From an uncultured Kiritimatiellota bacterium (GTDB lineage Bacteria > Verrucomicrobiota > Kiritimatiellia > RFP12 > DVOR01): a DNA stretch of 64,000 nt. The DNA lies in the NCBI GenBank assembly GCA_944391055.1, contig CALXSF010000010.1, positions 22,830 to 86,829 on the forward strand. Reading direction: 5' to 3'. The position numbers and the translations under genes were made by a program. Under the pieces are notes generated by a model, which saw only the letters and a list, made by a program, of their open reading frames with translations, was not told the origin of the DNA and made no database searches. Positions within the stretch are counted from its first letter, which is position 1. Every line of letters begins with the position of its first letter. Positions 18,225 to 26,719 of the stretch are shown here, piece by piece.

Positions 18225-18986
18225 ATGCTTTCGGACATCGCACGCCAGGATTGGGAGAACGGCTCGGCGCGCTGCCTCAGCAGGGGCAGGGCGGGCAACG
18301 CGTGCGTCTGGCGCGTGGAGCGGCCGGGGGGCGCGGTGGTGGTCAAGGATTTCCGGCGGTGCCCGTGGTGGATCCGTTGGACGTGGGGGCGGTGGATGGC
18401 GGGCCATGAGTTCCGCCTGATGCGCTTGCTGGAGGGGTTGCCGGGGGTGCCGGGGGGTGTGCGGCGGGTGGATGCCTACGCCATCGCGATGGAGTGCCTG
18501 CCGGGGCTTTCGCTGGGGGACCTCAACGCGGCGAACCAGACCGCCGGGGCGGCGGGGCGTAGCTTGCCGCCGGTCTTCTTCCGCCGGCTGGAGCGCCTGG
18601 CCTGCGCGATGCACCGCCGTGGGGTGACGCACCTGGACATGCGCAACGCCAAGAACGTCATCGTCATGCCCGGGGACAGGCCGGGGCTCATCGACTTTCA
18701 GGCGGGGGTGGCGCTGCGCCGGTGGTTCCCGCGCTGCGTGGCGCGTCTGCTGAAGCTGGCCGACCTATCCTCGGTCTACAAGCATTACTACCGCTTTTAC
18801 TACGACGGGCGCGGCGGCTTCGCGGACGGGGCCGGGGGCTTCCCGCCCAGCCGCGCGCGCCTCTTCCTGGCGCATCTGCGCCTGCGCCGCCTGTGGGTGC
18901 TGAAGGGCTACGCCCTCTTCGCCCGGCGCCAGCCGAAGGATTATGAGCGCGCCCTGGCCGCGCGCGTCGCAGAAGGGGGCCGCTGA
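18225..18986 (+). CDS. RIO/WaaP-like small-molecule or sugar kinase
   Basis: 253 residues with a reduced protein-kinase fold. The catalytic loop is HLDMRNAKNVIV (H-x-D-x4-N, about 135-147) and the metal-binding DFG-like motif is LIDFQAG (about 155). An N-terminal lysine strand reads GAVVVKDFRR. The size and motifs resemble LPS core heptose/Kdo kinases (WaaP, KdkA) and RIO kinases. An Arg/Trp-rich cluster (WWIRWTWGRWMAGHE) may contact membrane or lipid. The likely role is phosphorylation of a cell-envelope glycan, but the substrate is unknown. The ATG at 18225 has a good GGAGGG site. Its TGA overlaps the ATG of corA. Confidence 0.65.
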   Translation: MLSDIARQDWENGSARCLSRGRAGNACVWRVERPGGAVVVKDFRRCPWWIRWTWGRWMAGHEFRLMRLLEGLPGVPGGVRRVDAYAIAMECLPGLSLGDLNAANQTAGAAGRSLPPVFFRRLERLACAMHRRGVTHLDMRNAKNVIVMPGDRPGLIDFQAGVALRRWFPRCVARLLKLADLSSVYKHYYRFYYDGRGGFADGAGGFPPSRARLFLAHLRLRRLWVLKGYALFARRQPKDYERALAARVAEGGR

Positions 18987-19924
18987 TGCTCACCATCTAT
19001 CAATGGGTCAACGGCAGTCTCCGCGAGGTCGTCACGCCCGACGGCCCGTGCTGGGTCAACCTGGCCGACCCGACCTCCGAGGAGATCCTCCGCGTGCAGA
19101 CGCTCACCGGCGTCACCCGCGAGTTCCTCTCCGACCCGCTGGACCGTGACGAGCGGCCGCGTCTGGACGTGGACGACGACGGCACCGTCCTCATCGTCGT
19201 CCACGTGCCCTACCACGAGCCGAACGAGAACCTGCACCCCTTCAACACCCTCCCGCTCGGCGTCGTCCACACCGCCAACGCCGTCATCACGGTCTGCAAC
19301 CGGCCCACGCCCATCGCCGCCTCGTTCCTCGACCAGATCCGCCGCGTCTGCCCGCCCGAGCAGAAGTTCCGCTTCACCTTCCACCTGCTTTGGCACGCGG
19401 CCATCCTCTACCTGCGCTATCTGCGCGACATCCGCCAGCGCGCCGACCTCGTCGAGCAGGAGCTCCACGAGACCATCTCCAACGAGGGCCTCATCCGCCT
19501 CCTCAACATCGAGAAGTCCCTCGTCTACTTCACCACCTCCCTCAAGGCCGACGACATCCTCCTCTCGCGCATCCGCACCACGCGGCAGCTGGACATCGAC
19601 GAGGACGACCTGGACGTGCTCGAGGACGTGCGCGTCGAATACCAGCAGGCGCTGGAGATGGCCTCCATCCACAGCAACATCCTCACCGGCACCCTTGACG
19701 CCTTCGCCTCCATCATCAGCAACAACCTCAACAACGTCATGAAGTTCCTCACCTCCATGACGATCGTCCTCACCGTGCCCATGCTCCTGGCCTCGGTCTT
19801 CGGCATGAACACCTGGCTGCCCTTCGCCAAGAGCGGCCCCTTCGGCTTCCTCGCCATCGTGGGGGTGGCGCTGCTGCTGGTGGCCGTGACCGTCATCTTC
19901 TTCTCCCGCAAGCGTTTCTTCTGA
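18986..19924 (+). CDS. corA: CorA-family magnesium transporter
   Basis: 312 residues: a cytoplasmic alpha/beta domain with long acidic helices (EQELHETISNEGLIRLLNIE, DIDEDDLDVLEDVRVEYQQ) and two C-terminal membrane helices. The first helix is about 255-275 and is followed by the signature SVFGMNTWLPF (GMN at about 274-276), the ion-selecting mouth of the pentameric channel. The second helix ends in the basic SRKRFF. It imports Mg2+ (or Co2+/Ni2+). The start codon overlaps the kinase stop by one base, and the next gene begins four bases after its stop. Confidence 0.93.
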   Translation: MLTIYQWVNGSLREVVTPDGPCWVNLADPTSEEILRVQTLTGVTREFLSDPLDRDERPRLDVDDDGTVLIVVHVPYHEPNENLHPFNTLPLGVVHTANAVITVCNRPTPIAASFLDQIRRVCPPEQKFRFTFHLLWHAAILYLRYLRDIRQRADLVEQELHETISNEGLIRLLNIEKSLVYFTTSLKADDILLSRIRTTRQLDIDEDDLDVLEDVRVEYQQALEMASIHSNILTGTLDAFASIISNNLNNVMKFLTSMTIVLTVPMLLASVFGMNTWLPFAKSGPFGFLAIVGVALLLVAVTVIFFSRKRFF

Positions 19925-19928
19925 CGCG

Positions 19929-21230
19929 ATGACGCCCGACGAAGCCTTCGCCCGCCTCGCGGCCCTTGCCGCGCCCTACGCCGGGCGCCGTCCCGCCGCC
20001 TGCCGTTGCGGCGAGCCCGCCGCCCCGACCCCGCCGCCCGACGAGCGCCGCCTCCAGGCCCTTTGGGCCGGGCCCGGCCGCCCCGGCGGCCTCGCCCTCC
20101 CTGACGGCACGCCCATCGAGGTGCTCGACCCCGGCCGTTGGAACCGCGCGCCCGGGCCGGACTTCCTGGGCGCGCTGCTGGCCTTCGGCGGCGAGCCCCG
20201 GCGCGGCGACGTCGAGCTCCACCTCCGCCCCGCCGACTGGGACGCCCACGGGCACGCCGCCGACCCCGCCTATCGGGGCGTCATCCTCCACGTCGCCTGG
20301 TTCCCCGGCGCGCCCGCCAAGACCCTGCCGCCCGCCGTCCCCACCCTGATTCTCCGCCCCTTCGCCGAACACGCGGGGCCCGTCGACTTCGCGGCGCTCG
20401 ACCCCTCCGCCCCCGAGGGGTCGCCGCGCCCCTGCCGCCGCGCCTTCGGGGACGACCCCGGCGCGCTGGATCGGCTGCTCCGCGCCGCCGGCCACTGCCG
20501 CCTCCGCGCCAAGGCCGCCCGCCTGGCCGAGGCCCTCCGCGCCCAAGGTCCCGCCCAGACCCTCCACGAGGGGCTTTTCGCCGCGCTGGGCTACCGCCGC
20601 AACGCCGCCCCCTTCCGCCGCCTGGCCCAGGAGCTCCCCCTCGGGCGCCTGCTGCCGCTGGCGCCGGCCCAGCGCTTCGCCGTCCTCGCCGGCGTCGCCG
20701 GGCTCCTCCGCCAAGACCGCCACCGCGCCCTGTGGGATCTCTGGTGGCGCAGCGGGTTCCCCCCGCCCCTCCGGCCCTACGACTGGGATCTTCGCGCCCT
20801 CCGCCCCCAGAACCACCCCCTCCGTCGGCTGGCCGCCGCCGCGCCCCTCCTTGACCGGCTCGACGACCTGCTCCGCCTGCCCCTCGACCGTCTGCCGACG
20901 GCGCTGACGGAGCACGCCCGCGCGCTCTGCGCGCCGCTCGGCCTCGCCGGCGCGCCCCTCGGCGCGGCCCGCGCCAACGCCATCGTCGCCAACCTTGCCG
21001 TCCCCGCCCGCCTGGCCCTCGGCGTGCTCGACCCCGACCGCCTCGGCGACCTCCCCGGCGAGGATCCCTCCCAGCCCATGCGCCAGGCCTGGCACAGCCT
21101 CACCGGCGCCCTCCGCGCCCTCCCTAGGGACGCCCTCCGCCAGCAGGGCCTCCTCCAGATCCACGCCGACTTCTGCTCCAACCCCGCCCTCGCCTGCGCC
21201 ACCTGCCCATTGGCGGGCGACGGGCCGTGA
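19929..21230 (+). CDS. DUF2851 family protein, function unknown
   Basis: 433 residues. The recognisable family pattern is LQALWAGPGRPGGLALPDGT, then IEVLDPGRWNRAPGPDFLGA, then GDVELHLRPADWDAHGH and VILHVAWF near the N-terminus. Near the end come LLQIHADFCSN and CATCPLA. These match DUF2851, seen mostly in Bacteroidetes and PVC bacteria. The conserved D/E/H residues (PGPDF, EIHL-like, DWDAHGH, ILHV) look like a possible metal-dependent nuclease-like core, but that is speculation. The C-terminal Cys pattern CxxxxxxxCxxC could bind a metal or an iron-sulphur cluster. It is the third gene of the kinase-corA operon. Confidence 0.7.
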   Translation: MTPDEAFARLAALAAPYAGRRPAACRCGEPAAPTPPPDERRLQALWAGPGRPGGLALPDGTPIEVLDPGRWNRAPGPDFLGALLAFGGEPRRGDVELHLRPADWDAHGHAADPAYRGVILHVAWFPGAPAKTLPPAVPTLILRPFAEHAGPVDFAALDPSAPEGSPRPCRRAFGDDPGALDRLLRAAGHCRLRAKAARLAEALRAQGPAQTLHEGLFAALGYRRNAAPFRRLAQELPLGRLLPLAPAQRFAVLAGVAGLLRQDRHRALWDLWWRSGFPPPLRPYDWDLRALRPQNHPLRRLAAAAPLLDRLDDLLRLPLDRLPTALTEHARALCAPLGLAGAPLGAARANAIVANLAVPARLALGVLDPDRLGDLPGEDPSQPMRQAWHSLTGALRALPRDALRQQGLLQIHADFCSNPALACATCPLAGDGP

Positions 21231-21246
21231 GCGGCGGCCGCGATTA

Positions 21247-21255
21247 TGGTATGCT
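21247..21255 (+). promoter_or_regulatory. Extended -10 upstream of the DEAD-box pair
   Basis: TGG-TATGCT (hexamer 21250-21255) lies 27 bases before the ATG at 21283, which has its own GAAGGAGGG site. Confidence 0.6.
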
Positions 21256-21282
21256 GTGCGTTCTTTTCGAGAAGGAGGGACG

Positions 21283-22992
21283 ATGGGTTCGTTTCAGGAT
21301 TTGGGTTTGCCGGAGGCGCTGCTGAAGGCTGTCGAGGGGCTGGGCTTCCGCGAGCCGATGCCGATTCAGGAGCAGGCCATCCCCGCGCTGTTGGGCGAGC
21401 CGCGCGACTGCGTGGCGCTGGCCGCGACGGGGACGGGCAAGACGTGCGCCTACGGTCTGCCGCTGCTGGCGCGGATCGACGGCGCGCTCGCCAAGCCGCA
21501 GGCGCTGATCTTGGCGCCGACGCGCGAGCTGTGCCTGCAGATCGGCGAGGAGCTGGCGCGCTTCGCCAAGTTCCTGCCCGAGGTCAAGGTGGCCGCCTGC
21601 TACGGCGGCGCGCCCATCGGCCAGCAGATCCGCCGGTTGGAGCGCGGGGCCCAGGTGGTGGCCGCCACGCCCGGGCGCCTCTGCGACCTGCTCCGCCGCG
21701 GGGCCGTCAGCTTGGAGGAGGTGCGCGTCTGCGTGCTCGACGAGGCCGACGAGATGCTCGACATGGGCTTCCGCGAGGAGCTGACCTTCATCCTTGACGC
21801 GACGCCCGACCCCGCCGCGCTCTGGCTCTTCTCGGCCACCATGCCGCCCGAGGTCGAGGCCATCGCCCGCAAGTACCTTTCCGAGCCGCTGGAGATCCAG
21901 GTGGGCGAGCGCAACGTGGCCCAGGCCAACATCGCCCACCACGCCTACGCCGTCGCCGAGCGCAACCGTTACGGCGCGCTCCGCCGCGTCATCGACTTCG
22001 TGCCGGAGATGTACGGCCTCGTCTTCTGCCGCACGCGCGTGGACACCCAGCGCCTCAGCGAGGCCCTCATGCACGACGGCGTCTACGCCGAGGCCCTCCA
22101 CGGCGACCTCTCCCAGGCCCAGCGCGACGCCGTGATGCGCAAGTTCCGCGAGAAGGCCGTCCGCATCCTCGTGGCCACCGACGTCGCCGCCCGCGGGCTT
22201 GACGTGGACGACATCTCGCACGTCATCCACTACCATCTCCCCGACGACCCCGCCGTCTACACCCACCGCTCCGGGCGCACCGCCCGCGCCGGCAAGAGCG
22301 GCGTCAGCATCGTCCTGTTCGCCCCGCGCGACGGCGCGAAGGTGCGGCTCATCGAGCGCATCTGCGGGCTCCGCTTCGAGCGGCGCGCCATCCCCACGGC
22401 CGACGACGTCCGTCAGAAGCACGTTTTTTGGCTGGCCGAGCAGATCCGCGGCGTGGACGCCGGGCAGGTCGACCCCGCCCTGCGCGAGCTGCTCCCCGCC
22501 GTCGCCCCCCTCGTCGCCGGGCTGCCGCCCGAGGAGGTGCTCGCCCGCGTCCTCCAGCTCCGCCTCGGCCCCCTGCTGGAGGCCTACAAGGACGCGCAGG
22601 ACATCAACCTCGCCGAGAAGCCCAGCCGCGAGGAGCGCGCCGCCGCCTTCGGCCCGCGCCAGCGCATCCTGATCCACGTCGGCCGGCTCGACGGCCTGCG
22701 CGAGGGCGCGGTCGTCCGCCTGGCCTGCGAGGCCTCCGGCATCCAGGCCGCCGACGTCGGCGCCATCGCCATCAAGCGCGAGTTCGCCTTCTTCGATGTC
22801 CGCGCCGAGGTCGCCCGCCGCGTCCTCTCCGCCCTGCGCGGGGCGGACTTTGACGGGCGCCCCCTCAACCCCGAGCTCGCCGACCCCACCGAGGATCTCC
22901 GCCAATCCCGCAAGGGCCGCCCCCGCGGCCGCCCCTTCAGGAAAGGCAAGGGCCCCGGGAAACCCCATCGCAAGGGCCCCCGCCATGGCTGA
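21283..22992 (+). CDS. DEAD-box ATP-dependent RNA helicase (DbpA/CsdA-like)
   Basis: 569 residues. The Q motif is MPIQEQAIP, Walker A is AATGTGKT (about 47-54), motif II is VLDEADEMLD (about 151-160) and motif III is FSATM. Motif VI is HRSGRTARAG (about 328). A linker and a C-terminal DbpA-type RNA-binding domain (about 463-540: ILIHVGRLDGLREGAVV, IAIKREFAFFDV) follow, then a basic RGRPFRKGKG tail. DbpA domains bind 23S rRNA hairpins or structured RNA, so a ribosome-assembly or cold-shock role is likely. The start at ATG 21283 has GAAGGAGGG upstream. The last eight bases overlap the next helicase gene. Confidence 0.93.
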   Translation: MGSFQDLGLPEALLKAVEGLGFREPMPIQEQAIPALLGEPRDCVALAATGTGKTCAYGLPLLARIDGALAKPQALILAPTRELCLQIGEELARFAKFLPEVKVAACYGGAPIGQQIRRLERGAQVVAATPGRLCDLLRRGAVSLEEVRVCVLDEADEMLDMGFREELTFILDATPDPAALWLFSATMPPEVEAIARKYLSEPLEIQVGERNVAQANIAHHAYAVAERNRYGALRRVIDFVPEMYGLVFCRTRVDTQRLSEALMHDGVYAEALHGDLSQAQRDAVMRKFREKAVRILVATDVAARGLDVDDISHVIHYHLPDDPAVYTHRSGRTARAGKSGVSIVLFAPRDGAKVRLIERICGLRFERRAIPTADDVRQKHVFWLAEQIRGVDAGQVDPALRELLPAVAPLVAGLPPEEVLARVLQLRLGPLLEAYKDAQDINLAEKPSREERAAAFGPRQRILIHVGRLDGLREGAVVRLACEASGIQAADVGAIAIKREFAFFDVRAEVARRVLSALRGADFDGRPLNPELADPTEDLRQSRKGRPRGRPFRKGKGPGKPHRKGPRHG

Positions 22993-24229
22993 GGAGGAGG
23001 TCTTCGCCCGCCTGGCCCCCGCCTTGCGCGAGGCCGTCGCCGCATTGGGCTTCCGCGCGCCCACGCCCATCCAGCGGGCCGCCATCCCGCCCATCCTCGA
23101 GGGGCGCGACGTCCTTGGCTGCGCGCAGACCGGCACGGGCAAGACGGCCGCCTTCGGGCTGCCCCTGCTCCATCGCCTCGCCGCCGAGCGCGCGCCCATG
23201 CGCCCCGGCCGGCCGCGCGCGCTCGTGCTGGCCCCCACCCGCGAGCTCGCCGCGCAGATCGGCGAGGCCCTCACCGCCTTCGCCAAGGGGCTGAGCCTCC
23301 CCGTCCTCACCGTCCATGGCGGCGTCTCCCTCCTGCCCCAGGAGGCCGCGCTGCGCAAGGGCGTGGCCGTGCTCGTGGCCACCCCCGGGCGCCTGCTCGA
23401 CCTGACGCTCCGTCGCGCGCTGAGCCTCGACGCCGCCACCGCCGTGGTGCTCGACGAGGCCGACCGGATGCTCGACATGGGCTTCCTCCCCGACATCCGC
23501 CGCCTCGCCGCCCTGCTCCCCGCCCGCCGGCAGACGCTCCTCTTCTCCGCCACCTTCCCGCCCGAGGTCACGGCCCTGGCCAAGAGCCTGCTCTGTGCCA
23601 AGCCCGTCTCCGTGCGCGTCGACCCCGGCCGCCCCGCCGCCGAGCGCGTCCGCCAGCGCGCCCTCTTCGTCTCCCAGGCCGACAAATACGCCCTGCTCAA
23701 GTGGCTCCTCGACAGCCCCAAGTGCTTCCGCGTCCTCGTCTTCCCCCGCATGAAGCACAACGCCGACCGCCTCGCCAAGCGCCTTTCCCGCGACGGCTTC
23801 CCCGCCGCCGCCCTCCATTCCGACAAGTCCCAGGGCGCCCGCACCCGCGCCCTCGAGGCCTTCCGCCAAGGCAAGATCCAGGTGCTCGTGGCCACCGACA
23901 TCGCCGCCCGCGGTATCGACGTCGAGGACGTGACGCACGTCATCAACTACGACCTCCCCGACGAGCCCGAGACCTACGTCCACCGCATCGGGCGCACCGC
24001 CCGCGCCGGCGCCGAGGGCGAGGCCCTCAGCCTCGTGGCCCCGCACGACCGCCAGGCCCTCCGCGCCATCGAGCGCCTGCTGGGCCGCCCCGTGCCCCAA
24101 TGGCTCGACCAGCCCCTCCATTGCGAGGCCGCCCGCCTGGCCATGGGCGCCGACGCCGTCCGCCCCGCCGCCCGGCCCCGTCCCCCGCGGCCCGCGCGCC
24201 CCCCCCGCGGCGCACCCCGCCGCCGCTGA
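22985..24229 (+). CDS. DEAD-box RNA helicase (RhlE-like)
   Basis: 414 residues with the full helicase core: Q motif TPIQRAAIPP, Walker A AQTGTGKT (about 48-55), motif Ib TPGRLLD, motif II VLDEADRMLD (about 154-163), motif III FSATF and motif VI HRIGRTARAG (about 331-340). The C-terminal extension is a short Arg/Pro-rich tail (PRPPRPARPPRGAPRRR) typical of RhlE-type enzymes and probably binds RNA non-specifically. Its ATG lies inside the last codons of the upstream helicase gene, so translation is coupled. Confidence 0.93.
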   Translation: MAEEEVFARLAPALREAVAALGFRAPTPIQRAAIPPILEGRDVLGCAQTGTGKTAAFGLPLLHRLAAERAPMRPGRPRALVLAPTRELAAQIGEALTAFAKGLSLPVLTVHGGVSLLPQEAALRKGVAVLVATPGRLLDLTLRRALSLDAATAVVLDEADRMLDMGFLPDIRRLAALLPARRQTLLFSATFPPEVTALAKSLLCAKPVSVRVDPGRPAAERVRQRALFVSQADKYALLKWLLDSPKCFRVLVFPRMKHNADRLAKRLSRDGFPAAALHSDKSQGARTRALEAFRQGKIQVLVATDIAARGIDVEDVTHVINYDLPDEPETYVHRIGRTARAGAEGEALSLVAPHDRQALRAIERLLGRPVPQWLDQPLHCEAARLAMGADAVRPAARPRPPRPARPPRGAPRRR

Positions 24230-24245
24230 ACCCCGGAGCCCCGCC

Positions 24246-24671
24246 ATGCTCACCGTCTCCAAGACCGTCTCCTTCGACGCCGCCCACTTGCTCACCGGCC
24301 ATGCCGGCCAGTGCCGCAACCTCCACGGCCACACCTACCGCGTCACCGTCACCCTCCGCGGCGCGCCGCCCCTGCCCGGCCAGCCCGGCGACATGGTCAT
24401 GGACTTCAAGGAGCTCAAGGCCGTCCTCCGCCAAGAGATCGTGGAGCCCTGCGACCACGCCTTCCTGTGCGACGAACGCTCCGAGGTCGAGCGCGACATC
24501 GCCGCCACCCTCCGGCGCCACGGCCTGCGCGTCTACGCGCTCCCCCACCGCTCCACCTCCGAATGCCTGGCCGAGCACTTCTTCGGCAAGCTCCGCGCCC
24601 GCGGCCTCCCCGTCGCCGCCGTCGCCGTCAGCGAGACCCCCGACTCCCTCGCCACCTACGGCGAGCCGTGA
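24246..24671 (+). CDS. queD: 6-carboxy-5,6,7,8-tetrahydropterin synthase
   Basis: A 141-residue QueD/PTPS-fold protein that converts 7,8-dihydroneopterin triphosphate to 6-carboxytetrahydropterin, the second step of queuosine/deazapurine synthesis. Zinc ligands come from FDAAH (His15) and NLHGHTYRV. The catalytic Cys is in GQCRNLHGH, and DHAFL and SETPDS complete the active site. It follows the helicase pair by 16 bases in the same direction. A QueH domain, acting at the end of the same pathway, is encoded at 42482-44260. Confidence 0.93.
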   Translation: MLTVSKTVSFDAAHLLTGHAGQCRNLHGHTYRVTVTLRGAPPLPGQPGDMVMDFKELKAVLRQEIVEPCDHAFLCDERSEVERDIAATLRRHGLRVYALPHRSTSECLAEHFFGKLRARGLPVAAVAVSETPDSLATYGEP

Positions 24672-24736
24672 GGGTGCGTACTTCGATTCTGCCGATTCTT
24701 TTCCAATGACTTGCGCCTTCCCTTTCATGGGGGCTG

Positions 24737-24745
24737 TGCTAAACT
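24737..24745 (+). promoter_or_regulatory. Extended -10 six bases before the ATG (leaderless type)
   Basis: TGC-TAAACT (hexamer 24740-24745) is followed by GCCCTC and then the ATG at 24752. Transcription should begin at the start codon. No ribosome-binding site is present. Confidence 0.6.
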
Positions 24746-24751
24746 GCCCTC

Positions 24752-26233
24752 ATGAAAGCGCGCCTCCTCCCCCTGCTGATGGCCGCCGCCGGGACGGCGG
24801 CCGCCGCGATCCCCACCGTCATCCACCCCGACGCCGACCTCGTCGCCCTCTATGACGAGGCCTGGCGCGAGGCCAAGACCCGCACCTGGGAGGCCCCCGC
24901 GGGCGCCCCCGTCCGCCGCTACATGGACGAAGGCGTCTACGCCGACCAGATCTGGATCTGGGACTCCTGCTACATGGCCCAGTTCACCAAATACGCCGCC
25001 GCCGACTATCCCGGCATCGAGACCCTCGAGGCCCTCTACGCCCCCGTCGTCGACGGCAAGGACACCTCCCTGCGCGTCCACATCTGGGACAACCCGCCCC
25101 TCTTCGCCTGGTGCGAGCTGGAGCACTGGCGCTTCCACGGCGACCGCGCCCGCCTGGAGGAGATTCTCCTCAAACGCCGCCTCCTCCAGCGCCACTACGC
25201 CGCCTTCATGGCCCCGCCCACCGGCAAGACGCCCCCCGGCGCCGCCAACCCCGTCCTCCTCCGCCCCGCCAAGGCCGCCAACGGCGCCTGGGGCTTCACC
25301 TGGCACGGCGGCCGCAGCGGCATGGACAACACCCCCCGCGGCCACGGCGTGGGCTGGGACAAGATCCTCTGGGTCGACGCCATCGCCCAGCAGGCCCTCG
25401 CCGCCAAATGCATCGCCGAGCTTTACGACGCCCTCGGCCCCGACCACGCCGCCGAGGCCCGCCGCTGGCGCGCTGAGCACGCCCGCCTCGCCAAGGAGAT
25501 CAACGACCACTACTGGTGCGAGGAAGACGGCTTCTACTACGACGTCCGCCTCGCCGACGGCGCCTTCTGCAAGGTCCGCACCCCCGCCTCCCTCTGGCCC
25601 CTCCTCGCCGGCGTCGCCACCCAGGCCCAGGCCGACCGCGTCGCCAAATGGTTCGAGGACCCCATGGAGTTCGGCGGCGAGCGCCCCATCCCCACCGTCT
25701 CCCGCCGCTCCCCCGGCTACGACGCCAAGACCGGCGACTACTGGCGCGGCGCCATCTGGCTCCCCACCAGCTACCTGGCCATCCGCGCCCTCGACGCCTA
25801 CGGCCACCGCGCCCTCGCCGACAGCCTCGCCAAGCGCACCCTCGCCCTCCAGAGCCACGTCTTCAAGAACGTCGAGCCCCACACCATCTGGGAATGCTAC
25901 GCCCCCGAGGCCGACGCCCCCAGCACCGAGCACGGCCGCCGCGTCCGCCAAACCTTCTGCGGCTGGTCCGCCCTCGGCCCCATCAACCTCTTCATCGAGA
26001 ACCACATCGGCCTGCGCGCCTGCGACGCCCCCTCCGGCATCGTCGTCTGGGACCCGCCCGCCGGCGCCGCCTATCCCCTCGGCGTCCGCGGCCTCGTCTT
26101 CGGCGGCCGCACCCTCTCCATCGAGGACGACGGCCGCACCCTCACCGTCACCGCCGACAAACCCCTCACCGTCATCGACCGCGGCGTCCGCCGCGACCTC
26201 CCCGCCGGCGTCACCCGCGTCCGCCGTCCCTGA
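24752..26233 (+). CDS. Secreted glycoside hydrolase, GH63/GH37-like (alpha,alpha)6 barrel
   Basis: 493 residues with a signal peptide (MKARLLPLLMAAAGTAAAA). The body resembles trehalase/GH63 glucosidase/mannosylglycerate-hydrolase proteins. It has WIWDSCYMAQFTKYAAA (acidic residue at the barrel rim), HIWDNPPLFAW, a GMDNTPRGHG loop (the probable catalytic Asp region), GDYWRGAIWLPTSYLAIRAL and EPHTIWECYAPE near the C-terminus with a conserved Glu. It probably cleaves alpha-linked gluco- or manno-oligosaccharides in the periplasm; specificity is not deducible. The last 23 bases overlap the convergent cdd gene. It appears to be translated from a leaderless mRNA. Confidence 0.8.
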   Translation: MKARLLPLLMAAAGTAAAAIPTVIHPDADLVALYDEAWREAKTRTWEAPAGAPVRRYMDEGVYADQIWIWDSCYMAQFTKYAAADYPGIETLEALYAPVVDGKDTSLRVHIWDNPPLFAWCELEHWRFHGDRARLEEILLKRRLLQRHYAAFMAPPTGKTPPGAANPVLLRPAKAANGAWGFTWHGGRSGMDNTPRGHGVGWDKILWVDAIAQQALAAKCIAELYDALGPDHAAEARRWRAEHARLAKEINDHYWCEEDGFYYDVRLADGAFCKVRTPASLWPLLAGVATQAQADRVAKWFEDPMEFGGERPIPTVSRRSPGYDAKTGDYWRGAIWLPTSYLAIRALDAYGHRALADSLAKRTLALQSHVFKNVEPHTIWECYAPEADAPSTEHGRRVRQTFCGWSALGPINLFIENHIGLRACDAPSGIVVWDPPAGAAYPLGVRGLVFGGRTLSIEDDGRTLTVTADKPLTVIDRGVRRDLPAGVTRVRRP

Positions 26234-26627
26234 CCGCCCCCAACGCGAACGGCGCCGGGAAGAGCGCCCCCAGCGTCGTCCGCCCCACCGGCGCGGCGGG
26301 ATCCAGCGACCCCAAGGCGATCGGCAGCCCCCCGTCGCAGAACTCCGCCAACGCCTGCCGGCACGCCCCGCACGGGACCGTCGGCTCGGGCGCCGCCAAG
26401 GCCAGCGCCCGGAACGCCCGGCACCCGCAGGCCACCGCGTGGAAGAGCGCGTTGCGCTCGGCGCAGAGCGAGAGCCCATACGAGGCGTTCTCCACGTTGC
26501 ACCCCACATAAATCCGCCCATCCGCGCCGAGCAGCGCGGCCCCCACCGTGAAGCGGGAATACGGCGCGTACGCGCGCCCCGCGGCCTCGCGCGCCGCGGC
26601 CAACAGCTCATCCGATCGCGTTTCCAT
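26211..26627 (-). CDS. cdd: Cytidine deaminase
   Basis: A 138-residue tetrameric-type CDA that hydrolyses cytidine/deoxycytidine to uridine for pyrimidine salvage. The zinc site is CNVENASYGLSLCAERNAL (catalytic Glu in CAE), followed by PCGACRQALAEF with the other two Cys ligands. YAPYSRFTVGAALL is the family N-terminus. The ATG at 26627 is preferred to an in-frame GTG at 26633, because TAGAGT ends six bases before it. The 3' end overlaps the convergent glycoside hydrolase gene. Confidence 0.93.
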   Translation of the reverse strand: METRSDELLAAAREAAGRAYAPYSRFTVGAALLGADGRIYVGCNVENASYGLSLCAERNALFHAVACGCRAFRALALAAPEPTVPCGACRQALAEFCDGGLPIALGSLDPAAPVGRTTLGALFPAPFALGAVRDGGRG

Positions 26628-26633
26628 GCCCAC

Positions 26634-26642
26634 ACTCTACCA
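26634..26642 (-). promoter_or_regulatory. Leaderless-type extended -10 of cdd
   Basis: On the minus strand TGG-TAGAGT (26642 to 26634) is followed by GTGGGC and the ATG at 26627, a gap of exactly six bases. Confidence 0.6.
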
Positions 26643-26660
26643 CATCCCCGCGCGCCTGCC

Positions 26661-26690
26661 AAAAAAAGCCCCCGGCGGGGCCGGGGGCCG
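26661..26690 (-). terminator. Intrinsic terminator of the PEP-CTERM gene
   Basis: Read on the minus strand, GCCCCCGG pairs with CCGGGGGC around a CCCCG loop and is followed by seven Ts. Confidence 0.88.
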
Positions 26691-26719
26691 TTGGGGCGAT
26701 TGGGCGGGGCGCGTCGCCC

